Below are positions 1 through 9,322 of a DNA stretch of 64,000 bases, one piece after another (the stretch's first letter is position 1; every line of letters starts with the position of its first letter). The DNA comes from Novosphingobium silvae. GTDB taxonomy: Bacteria; Pseudomonadota; Alphaproteobacteria; Sphingomonadales; Sphingomonadaceae. The translations under genes and the position numbers were made by a program. The stretch is from the NCBI RefSeq assembly GCF_009856825.1, contig NZ_WVTD01000003.1, forward strand, positions 186,001 through 250,000, read 5' to 3'. The notes beneath the pieces were generated by a model. It ran no database searches. It had not been told where the DNA came from and saw only the letters and a program-made list of their open reading frames with translations.

Positions 1-148
1 CGATGTCGGCAGCCTCTACGCCCGTCTTGGCGATAAGGCCGCGGATCACCTGCGCGGCAAGGTCATCGGGGCGGACGCGGGCCAGTGCGCCCTTGCCTGC
101 CAGGTGAAAGGGCGAGCGGGCATAGCCCGCAATCACGACGCTTTGCAT
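1..148 (-). CDS. Thiolase family acetyl-CoA acyltransferase (5' part only)
   Basis: Only the N-terminal 49 residues are in the window; the gene runs off the left edge. The ATG lies at 146-148 with a GGAGAGA ribosome site just upstream. The translation starts MQSVVIAGYARSPFH and continues with the ARVRPDDLAA and IRGLIAKTG stretches. This is the typical opening of thiolases, which cleave 3-ketoacyl-CoA or condense acetyl-CoA. The catalytic Cys and His regions are outside the window, so a degradative versus biosynthetic role cannot be decided. It is transcribed away from the fadL-fadD group and shares a 225-bp upstream region with it, which fits a beta-oxidation locus. Confidence 0.8.
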   Translation of the reverse strand, partial: MQSVVIAGYARSPFHLAGKGALARVRPDDLAAQVIRGLIAKTGVEAADI

Positions 149-373
149 GCATTCTCTCCATGGGCGGACCGGCCCGGCTGACGCACCGAATCCGTTGTGA
201 TCCTCGTTCCTCGCGAACGTCTTCCCTAAAGGTGCGAATCTTTCCCTATACGTCAAGCACATTTTGGGTTAGACCGATTCTCGTTCGGGTCGGGATCGAC
301 CTGCCACCTTCGAAGAAGGGGCGGATCCTGGCGCACAAGCGAACACGGGTAGAGAGATGGAGAGGTCGCTCAA

Positions 374-811
374 ATGCACGTGATGAAACCCCTTGCGCTG
401 GCATTGGTTGCCGCCGGCGTGGCGTCGGCCGTTCCCGCAATCGCTGCCGACGGCGATACCGCCGTTGGGCTGTGGCGCACGCCTGCCAAGAACGGCAGCG
501 TCGAGATCGTTCGCTGCGGCGCTTCGCTCTGCGGCAAGCTCAAGTCGTCGGAAAACCTCCGCAAGAATCCTGAGCTCAAGGACGTCAACAACAAGGACGC
601 CGCCAGGCGCGACCGCCGCCTGAAGGACCTCCAGATCCTGGGCGGCTTCAAGCTTGAAAAGGGCGCCTGGACAGGCGGCACCATCTACAATCCGGAAGAC
701 GGCGGCACTTACAAGGCCACGATCACGCCCGCCGGCGCCGACACCATCAAGCTCAAGGGCTGCATCGTCTGGCCCCTGTGCAAGACCCAGACCTGGACGC
801 GGATCAAGTAA
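374..811 (+). CDS. DUF2147 exported protein
   Basis: 145 residues with a signal peptide (hydrophobic stretch ending near AIAADGDT, residues ~25). The mature part has the DUF2147 pattern: GLWRTP near the start, a C-G-x-L-C-G pair (CGASLCG), a D-x-N-N motif, GG-x-IYNPEDGGTY, and GCIVWPLC followed by a terminal TWTR. The fold is a small beta-barrel in the periplasm. The family's biochemical role is unknown. Four cysteines in two pairs suggest disulphides. A GGAGAGG ribosome site lies 8 bases before the ATG. It sits 55 bp before fadL, so co-transcription with the fatty-acid uptake genes is likely; a role in that uptake is inference only. Confidence 0.85.
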   Translation: MHVMKPLALALVAAGVASAVPAIAADGDTAVGLWRTPAKNGSVEIVRCGASLCGKLKSSENLRKNPELKDVNNKDAARRDRRLKDLQILGGFKLEKGAWTGGTIYNPEDGGTYKATITPAGADTIKLKGCIVWPLCKTQTWTRIK

Positions 812-866
812 GCTTCCGGGTTGTTAAAAACACGCGAAAAGCAATTCGCTTAGGGAGAGTATCGAA

Positions 867-2165
867 ATGCATACCAAGTCAGGCCGCATTCTTCTTGCGG
901 GCGCTGCGAGCGCCATTGCGTTCGCCTATGCCGGCACCGCGCAGGCGCAGGCCTTCTACTTGCAGGAACAGTCGGTTCGCGGACAGGGCCGCGCCTTCTC
1001 CGGCGAGGCTGCCGACACCGGCGTCGATTCGCTGTGGTGGAACCCGGCCTCTATCGCCGACATGCAGGGCGGCGAAGCGGCGATCCGCGCCAGCGTCATT
1101 CTCCCGCGCGGCGACGTGGTGGACAACAACACCCTGATCGTACGTCCCGGCCAGGCTCCCGCATCGGTGGGCGGACAGTCCGTATCGCGCAATCCCATCA
1201 ACAACGGCGTGCTTCCCTCGGGCGCCGTCGCCTATGGCTTCGGCAAGGTTGCCGTGGGCCTTGCGGTGACCGCGCCGTACTCGTTCACCACCGACTACGA
1301 CGAGGACAGCTGGGCCCGCTATTCCGCGGACAAGACCAAGCTGCGCACCTTCGACATCCAGCCCAGCATCGCCTTCGCCCCCACCGACTGGCTGCGCGTG
1401 GGCGTTGCGGCCAATATCGAACACGTCGATGCGGCGCTCGGCAACTATCTGCCCAACCTCTCGCCGCTGCTGCCCGACGGTCACCAGAACCTCAAGGGCA
1501 AGGGCTGGGACATCGGCTGGTCGGCCGGCCTGCAGATCCACGAGGGCCCGGTCACGCTCGGCTTCGCCTACAAGTCGGCGGTCAAGCACAAGCTCGACGG
1601 TTCGCTGACGATCGAGGGGCTGGCAGGTCCGCTTGCCGCTCAGAACCGCACGGTCGATGCAACGGCCGAGTTCAGCACGCCATGGCAGGCGATCGGCTCC
1701 GTGCGCGCCAAGTTCAGCCCGCAGCTGACCTTCAACGCACAGGTCGTGCGCATGGGGTGGAGCGAATTCGACGCCATCGAACTGGGCGCGCCGCTCAACA
1801 CCGCCATCCCGGAGAACTACCGCAACAGCTGGACCTGGGCGATGGGCCTCGACTACGACGTCACGCCCCAGTGGACGGTCCGCACCGGCTTCCAGCGCGG
1901 CATCACGCCGACCCGCAACGGCGACCGTGACGCCCGCGTGCCCGACAGCAACCGCTGGAACTTCTCGGCCGGCACCAGCTACTCCATGAACTCCAGGTTC
2001 ACGCTCGACGCCGCGGCTTCCTACATCACCTTCAAGGACGCGCCGATCGATCGCATCACCGCCGCCTATCCCGGCACCGCGGCCCAGACGCCGATCATCA
2101 CCGACGGCGAGCTGCAGGATGCATCCGCCCTCGTGTTCTCCCTCGGTGCAAGGATGGCCTTCTGA
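867..2165 (+). CDS. fadL: FadL/OmpP1-family outer membrane long-chain fatty acid transporter
   Basis: 432 residues, normal for the family. A signal peptide ends at AQAQA (residue ~30). The mature N terminus carries the FadL hatch signature: FYLQEQSVRGQGRAF, then the SGEAADTG stretch and the NPAS motif. The rest alternates polar and aromatic residues as expected of a 14-strand barrel, and the protein ends in Phe (ARMAF), the usual BamA recognition residue. FadL passes hydrophobic substrates, classically long-chain fatty acids, across the outer membrane. GGGAGAG precedes the ATG. Its TGA overlaps the fadD ATG by one base, so import and CoA activation are translationally coupled. The substrate could be another hydrophobic compound such as an aromatic hydrocarbon. 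Confidence 0.92.
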   Translation: MHTKSGRILLAGAASAIAFAYAGTAQAQAFYLQEQSVRGQGRAFSGEAADTGVDSLWWNPASIADMQGGEAAIRASVILPRGDVVDNNTLIVRPGQAPASVGGQSVSRNPINNGVLPSGAVAYGFGKVAVGLAVTAPYSFTTDYDEDSWARYSADKTKLRTFDIQPSIAFAPTDWLRVGVAANIEHVDAALGNYLPNLSPLLPDGHQNLKGKGWDIGWSAGLQIHEGPVTLGFAYKSAVKHKLDGSLTIEGLAGPLAAQNRTVDATAEFSTPWQAIGSVRAKFSPQLTFNAQVVRMGWSEFDAIELGAPLNTAIPENYRNSWTWAMGLDYDVTPQWTVRTGFQRGITPTRNGDRDARVPDSNRWNFSAGTSYSMNSRFTLDAAASYITFKDAPIDRITAAYPGTAAQTPIITDGELQDASALVFSLGARMAF

Positions 2166-3877
2166 TGAGTGACGCGGCGACGATCGGCGGGGTCGCTCCC
2201 GCCACGATACCTCTACCGACGGACGAGATGCCGCCGATCGCGCCGCGTCTTCTCACCGACCTGCTGGACCACGCGGTAGAAGCGCATGGTTCATGGCCCG
2301 CTGTCGATTTCATGGGCCGCAAGTGGACATACGCCGAGATCGGCGCGCTCTCGCAGCGCGCCGCCCGTGGCCTGCAGGACCTCGGTGTCGTCAAGGGAAC
2401 GCGGGTGGGCTTGTGCCTGCCCAACACCCCTTATTACGTGATCTGCTACTTCGCCGTCCTGCGCATCGGCGCGGTGGTGGTGAACTTCAATCCGCTCTAC
2501 ACCGAGCGCGAGATGGCCCACCAGGTCGAGGATTCCGGGTGCGAGGTGATGATCACCACCGACCTCGCACTCTCGCTGCCCAAGCTGGAGCCGCTGGTCG
2601 GCGTGCGCAACAAGGATGGCGGCTGCCTGAGGCGAGTGGTCGTGTGCCCCTTCGCGGACGTGCTGCCCGCACTGAAGCGGCGGGCCTTCCTGCTGTTCAA
2701 GCGCGCCGACATCGCGCACGAGCCGCACGACTTGCGCTTCGTGCGCTTCGAGAACCTCATCGCCCGCAGCGCGCCGCTCGATCCGGTGGAACGCTTGCCC
2801 AATGACCTGGCTGTGCTCCAGTACACCGGCGGGACCACCGGCGTGCCCAAGGGCGCGATGCTCAGCCACGCCAACCTCGCCGCCAACTCGGCGCAGATGA
2901 TCGCCCACGTCGGCCACATGCCCGACAAGCAGGAGCGCACGCTGGGCGTCCTGCCGCTGTTCCACGTCTTCGCGCTGACGACCGTGCTCAACTATTCGGT
3001 CGATACCGCCGCAGAGATGATCCTGCTGCCGCGCTTCGACATGAAGTCCTTCCTGGCCACCGCCAAGCGCACCAGGCCTACGCAGTTCTTCGGGGTCCCC
3101 ACGCTCTACACCGCGCTCAACGGGCAGCAGCTTCACGGCGAGTTCGACCAGACCCGTGTGTGCATCTCGGGCGGAGCGCCGCTGCCGCTGGAAGTGCGGC
3201 GCGAGTTCGAAGCGAAGACCGGCGTCAGGGTGGTCGAGGGTTACGGTTTGTCCGAGGCCAGCCCGATCATCGCCTGCAACCCGCTGGACGGCCTCGTCAA
3301 GGACAACTCCTGCGGGCCTGCTTTCCCGGGCACCCAGCTTGAGATCCGCGATCCCAACGACCCCACCCGCACCTGCGCGCGGGGCGAGAAGGGCGAGGTC
3401 TGCGCACGCGGTCCGCAAGTCATGAAGGGCTACTGGAACAAGCCCGAGGAGACCGACAAGACGTTCGTCTATGGCGCGCTGAAGACCGGGGATATTGGCT
3501 ATCTCGACGAAGACGGCTATCTGTTCCTCGTCGACAGGATCAAGGACGTGATCCTGTGCGGTGGCTACAACGTCTATCCGCGCATCATCGAGGAGGCTCT
3601 CTACGAGCATCCGATGATCGCGGAGGCGGCGGTGATCGGCGTGCCCGATGCCTACCGGGGGCAATCCCCGAAGGCTTTCGTGGTGCTCCATGCGGGGGAC
3701 ATCTTGGATCAGGACACACTGCTCGCCTTCCTGCGCGAAAGGCTGAACAAGATCGAGCTTCCCTCCTCCATCGAGTTCCGCGACTCCCTGCCCAAGACCA
3801 TGGTCGGCAAGCTTTCCAAGAAGGAACTTGCCACGGAGGAAGCGGCGCGTCGCAACGGCGGCGGGACGGCGGCTTGA
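2165..3877 (+). CDS. fadD: Long-chain fatty acid-CoA ligase (ANL superfamily)
   Basis: 570 residues. It activates fatty acids to acyl-CoA with ATP through an acyl-AMP intermediate, at the inner face of the cytoplasmic membrane. Visible ANL motifs are the P-loop YTGGTTGVPKG (residues ~220-230), GYGLSEASP (~359), the ATP-ribose-binding KTGDIGY (~440), the hinge DRIKDVI-CGGYNVYP, and the C-terminal lysine motif GKLSKKEL that drives adenylation. It starts on the last base of the fadL stop codon (TGATG), a strong sign of coupling. The downstream MerR gene may begin on a TTG overlapping this stop. Length and motifs match FadD better than short or medium chain ligases. Confidence 0.93.
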   Translation: MSDAATIGGVAPATIPLPTDEMPPIAPRLLTDLLDHAVEAHGSWPAVDFMGRKWTYAEIGALSQRAARGLQDLGVVKGTRVGLCLPNTPYYVICYFAVLRIGAVVVNFNPLYTEREMAHQVEDSGCEVMITTDLALSLPKLEPLVGVRNKDGGCLRRVVVCPFADVLPALKRRAFLLFKRADIAHEPHDLRFVRFENLIARSAPLDPVERLPNDLAVLQYTGGTTGVPKGAMLSHANLAANSAQMIAHVGHMPDKQERTLGVLPLFHVFALTTVLNYSVDTAAEMILLPRFDMKSFLATAKRTRPTQFFGVPTLYTALNGQQLHGEFDQTRVCISGGAPLPLEVRREFEAKTGVRVVEGYGLSEASPIIACNPLDGLVKDNSCGPAFPGTQLEIRDPNDPTRTCARGEKGEVCARGPQVMKGYWNKPEETDKTFVYGALKTGDIGYLDEDGYLFLVDRIKDVILCGGYNVYPRIIEEALYEHPMIAEAAVIGVPDAYRGQSPKAFVVLHAGDILDQDTLLAFLRERLNKIELPSSIEFRDSLPKTMVGKLSKKELATEEAARRNGGGTAA

Positions 3878-3936
3878 ACGTTCCCGTTGCCCCCGCGTCG
3901 GTCCCCCTCCCGCCCGAGCAGACAGACCGGTCCGAC

Positions 3937-4329
3937 ATGATCGGCATCCAGGATGCCGCGACGCAGCTTGGCGTGACCATGCGCACTTTGCGCTTCTACG
4001 AGGACAAAGGCCTCATCTCGCCGCAGCGGGTAGGCACGACGCGCATCTTCTCCCGCCGGGAGATCGGGCGGATGCAGCTCATCCTGCGCGGCAAGCGCCT
4101 CGGTTTCACGATCCGCGAGATCAAGGAGTTCCTCGATCTCTACGACGTGGACCCCGAACATGTCGAACAGGTCCGCACGCTGCACAACAAGGTGTCGGCC
4201 CGGATCTCGGACCTGCGCAAGCAGAAGCGCGCGATCGAGCAGACGCTGGACGAACTGCTCTCGATCGAGCGGCAGGCGCAGGCTTGGCTCAACGGTTCGC
4301 CGGTCAGGCCGGTGGGAGACGGCAAGTGA
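3937..4329 (+). CDS. MerR-family transcriptional regulator, LiuR-like by context
   Basis: 130 residues from the ATG. An in-frame TTG at 3874, overlapping the fadD stop as TTGA, would add 21 residues (rich in Pro) and cannot be excluded; neither start has a clear ribosome site. The N-terminal winged helix reads IQDAATQLGVTMRTLRFYEDKGL, the canonical MerR HTH, followed by a long coiled coil (residues ~75-115) for dimerisation. No Cys cluster for metal or redox sensing is present. MerR proteins next to acyl-CoA genes are usually LiuR-type regulators of branched-chain or fatty-acyl-CoA breakdown. This one overlaps tesB by 4 bases (GTGA) and probably controls the cluster; the ligand is unknown. 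Confidence 0.87.
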   Translation: MIGIQDAATQLGVTMRTLRFYEDKGLISPQRVGTTRIFSRREIGRMQLILRGKRLGFTIREIKEFLDLYDVDPEHVEQVRTLHNKVSARISDLRKQKRAIEQTLDELLSIERQAQAWLNGSPVRPVGDGK

Positions 4330-5186
4330 ACGATGTATCGCGCGCGGCAGTGGCCGAACTGAAAACGCTTCTGGACGTGGAGGAGATCGACACCGATCTG
4401 TTCCGCGGCGCCTCTTCCGCCGAAGGCCCGGGCCGCGTGTTTGGCGGCCAGGTCGTGGCGCAGGCCCTTGCCGCGGCGGCGCGCGGCGTGGGCGAAGACC
4501 GACAGGCCCACTCGCTCCACGCCTACTTCCTGCGCGCTGGCGATACTACCCGGCCCATCATCTACCGCGTCCTGCGCGATTTCGACGGTGGCAGCTTTGC
4601 CAACCGGCGGGTGGTGGCCATGCAGGGCGGCAAGCCGATCCTGAACCTTGCGGCGTCCTTCCACCGACGCGAGGACGGCTTTGCGCATGCCGCGCCGATC
4701 CCGCAAGTCCCCGGACCCGACCGCTGCCCCGACCTGGTAAGCGCGCTGGAGGCCGCGGGGCGCGAGTTCCCGCAGGCCATGCTGGAGCGCCTCGCCGCTT
4801 TCGAAGTCCGCCCCGGCCCGCCGGCGACCGAGAGCAGCGGGACCCCGCGCCAGTTCCTGTGGTTCCGCCTTTCCGCGCCGCTTTCGCCGGACGACGCCCT
4901 CGCCCGCGTGGTGCTTGCCTACGCCAGCGACTTCGCGCTCGTCTCGACGGCAGTGCTACCGCATACCAAGGGCTTCTTCACGCCGGGCCTGCAGGTGGCG
5001 AGCCTCGACCATGCGGTCTGGTTCCACTCCACCCCGCAAGTGGACGACTGGCTGCTCTATGCGATGGACAGCCCCTGGGCGGGACACGCCCGCGGCTTTG
5101 CGCGAGGCGCGCTCTACGATTCCGCAGGCCGCCTTGTCGCCAGCGTGGCGCAGGAAGGGCTGTGCCGCGCGGTTTCCGCCCGATAG
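4326..5186 (+). CDS. tesB: Acyl-CoA thioesterase II
   Basis: 286 residues from the GTG at 4326, the same length as E. coli TesB. The GTG overlaps the MerR stop (GTGA). The protein has the double hotdog layout: N-terminal domain with FGGQVVAQALAAA and H-S-L-H-A-Y-F-L-R, and C-terminal domain with SLDHAVWFH, whose Asp is the catalytic acid, and the terminal VASVAQEGL. It hydrolyses medium and long acyl-CoAs to free acid and CoA in the cytoplasm and so acts as a relief valve for beta-oxidation. Its position between the regulator and an acyl-CoA dehydrogenase fits that role. Confidence 0.93.
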   Translation: MNDVSRAAVAELKTLLDVEEIDTDLFRGASSAEGPGRVFGGQVVAQALAAAARGVGEDRQAHSLHAYFLRAGDTTRPIIYRVLRDFDGGSFANRRVVAMQGGKPILNLAASFHRREDGFAHAAPIPQVPGPDRCPDLVSALEAAGREFPQAMLERLAAFEVRPGPPATESSGTPRQFLWFRLSAPLSPDDALARVVLAYASDFALVSTAVLPHTKGFFTPGLQVASLDHAVWFHSTPQVDDWLLYAMDSPWAGHARGFARGALYDSAGRLVASVAQEGLCRAVSAR

Positions 5187-5329
5187 CCCAAGGCGACTTG
5201 CCGGTAATCGTTGACGAGCGCCGCACAGTCGTGACCCGATCCGTCGAGGGCCGGGGCTCGATGGCGTCCCCCAGCCCTGCCCGTTATCGCCCCGCACACC
5301 TGACTCGCTGACCCGCCGGAGACGATACG

Positions 5330-7081
<1,752 letters not shown>

Positions 7082-7120
7082 CGCTGACGGGGCGGCGGCA
7101 GGCACCCACGCGTGCCCTTC

Positions 7121-7381
7121 TCAGGCCGGCGTCTCGACCAATTCCGCGATCTCAAAGGTGTAGCGTTTCCACCCGCGCATGCGAGCGGCCTCGGCCAGCG
7201 GCAGGCGCTTCTTCCTCGCTTCGGCCAACGACCGCGCATGGCCCCAGAACACTTCGGTGCGGCCGTTCTCCAGCTCCGCGACGATCCGCCAGTAGTGGGT
7301 GAAGGCATCGGCAGTCGGGCCGATCGTCTTGACGTAGCCGTCCGGCATCGTCGCGGTGAGATAGCGCTTGCGGCGAGCCAT
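7121..7381 (-). CDS. Conserved-looking small protein of unknown function
   Basis: 86 residues, starting MARRKRYLTA. I do not recognise a family. It is a soluble, basic protein with no signal or membrane segment: a short beta-rich start (YLTATMPDGYVKTIG), a middle with YWRIVAEL and TEVFWGHARS, and a charged helix (AEARKKRLPLAEA). Two Trp residues and regular GC3 use support real coding. It is the last gene of an SDR-TetR-small protein row, 29 bp after the TetR stop, and is convergent with the acyl-CoA dehydrogenase gene (39 bp apart). Confidence 0.65.
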   Translation of the reverse strand: MARRKRYLTATMPDGYVKTIGPTADAFTHYWRIVAELENGRTEVFWGHARSLAEARKKRLPLAEAARMRGWKRYTFEIAELVETPA

Positions 7382-7410
7382 GGGTTTTCCTTCGCGGGAC
7401 GGGAAAGCCG

Positions 7411-8061
7411 TCAGCGCGCGAGGATGCCTGCCATGATGATGTCGATCGTATGCACGCGATAGCGGTCGCGCAGTTCCTCGGTCAGGGTGTCCTGATCGAA
7501 GCAGTGCTTGAGCACGAGCCGGGCGGAGAAGAAGCGGTCTACCGCGCCGGTGACGGTGAAGTAGAACAACTGGGGATCGATCTCGCGAAAGACCCCGGCC
7601 TTCACGCCATCTCCGATCAGCTGCTCGTAGGCACGGTAGATTGGCGACAGATAGCAGTCCGCGATCCGCCGCGCCTCGGCATCGTCGCTCTCGCGCACCA
7701 TCCGCATCGTCAGGCGGTTTAGGTACGGGACTTCGTAGAACGTATCGACCACCTTCCACAGGTGCCGGCGCAGCTTGGCCTCCGGCTCCCACCCGTCCTT
7801 GGCGACAAGCGCGTCGACGCTGCTGACGATGGCCTGCCAGTCACGGTCGAGAAGCGCCTTCAGCAGGCCCGCCTTGTTGCCGAAGTAGTACTTCACGAGT
7901 GCCGAGTTCAGGCCAGAGCGCAAGCTGAGTTCGGACAACGAGATGTCGATCACGTCGCCGTCGCGCATGATCGCGCTGGCCGTGTCGAGAAGCAGCGCGC
8001 GCGCACCCGGAGGTGCGGCGACGTCCGCGTTCGGCACGGCGGGGGCAGCACGCTCCTTCAT
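7411..8061 (-). CDS. TetR/AcrR-family transcriptional regulator
   Basis: 216 residues, typical length. The N-terminal HTH is clear: ALLLDTASAIMRDG, then ISLSELSLRSGLNSALVKYYF and GNKAGLL, the TetR three-helix signature (residues ~22-70). The remainder is an all-helical ligand and dimer domain with no motif that names a ligand. It starts 8 bp after the stop of the upstream SDR gene on the same strand, so the two are one transcript and the repressor probably controls its own operon. The AACCGGTT palindrome at 8932-8939 is a candidate operator. TetR regulators of acyl-CoA metabolism commonly bind acyl-CoA; that is inference here. Confidence 0.88.
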   Translation of the reverse strand: MKERAAPAVPNADVAAPPGARALLLDTASAIMRDGDVIDISLSELSLRSGLNSALVKYYFGNKAGLLKALLDRDWQAIVSSVDALVAKDGWEPEAKLRRHLWKVVDTFYEVPYLNRLTMRMVRESDDAEARRIADCYLSPIYRAYEQLIGDGVKAGVFREIDPQLFYFTVTGAVDRFFSARLVLKHCFDQDTLTEELRDRYRVHTIDIIMAGILAR

Positions 8062-8069
8062 CGCCGGAC

Positions 8070-8855
<786 letters not shown>

Positions 8856-8931
8856 TCCAGGCATTCCTTTCCATGACGCCCTAAGCCGTGTCAGGGGGCC
8901 GCGACAAGCATTTCAAGCGCTTCATTTAATC

Positions 8932-8939
8932 AACCGGTT
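8932..8939. promoter_or_regulatory. Candidate TetR operator AACCGGTT upstream of the SDR gene
   Basis: A perfect 8-bp palindrome, AACCGGTT, lies 77 bp upstream of the SDR start in an AT-rich patch flanked by TTAA on the left and TTAA overlapping on the right. TetR repressors of lipid and acyl-CoA genes often bind short CCGG-centred dyads. The site is the only such palindrome I noticed in this intergenic region. The assignment to the TetR gene of the same operon is inference. Confidence 0.4.
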
Positions 8940-9052
8940 AAGTGGATGACGCTCCCGGGTCAATCCACCGGATGCTCTAGCGGATTGCCAGCGCAACAGG
9001 ATTTCACCCGGGCGATGACGCGCGCAACAAAGCATGTTCGCAATGCCGATAT

Positions 9053-9068
9053 GCAACAGCTACGTTGC
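9053..9068. promoter_or_regulatory. Dyad GCAAC-N6-GTTGC upstream of the first TBDR (copy 1)
   Basis: GCAAC, six bases, GTTGC: an inverted repeat with 5-bp arms. A second copy with the same spacing lies at 9121-9136. Both are in the 467-bp gap between the SDR start and the TBDR start, which otherwise contains no gene. The function is unknown; an operator for the TBDR is possible. Confidence 0.35.
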
Positions 9069-9120
9069 TCCTCGTAACGCACGTGAATCTTTGTCATACA
9101 GTCACGGCCCTGCACCTTGT

Positions 9121-9136
9121 GCAACTTGGCTGTTGC
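9121..9136. promoter_or_regulatory. Dyad GCAAC-N6-GTTGC upstream of the first TBDR (copy 2)
   Basis: Same arms and same 6-base spacer as the copy at 9053-9068, with a different spacer sequence (TTGGCT). The two centres are 68 bp apart. It lies 187 bp upstream of the TBDR start. Conservation of arms but not spacer is what a dimeric repressor site would show. Confidence 0.38.
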
Positions 9137-9322
9137 GCCTTTGCCACAGCGACCGACACAAATCGTGCTCAGGGGCGAATGGGATTGAAAGCATGTCGCC
9201 ATAGAGCAACAACCCTTTCCCATGGCCTCGAGATGCGAAAGCCCTCGATGTCGGCAACGGGTCTCCTTTCCGGGTCTGGTCACGCTCCCGGATAGGCGAA
9301 CGAAGCAACAAGGGACACACAA

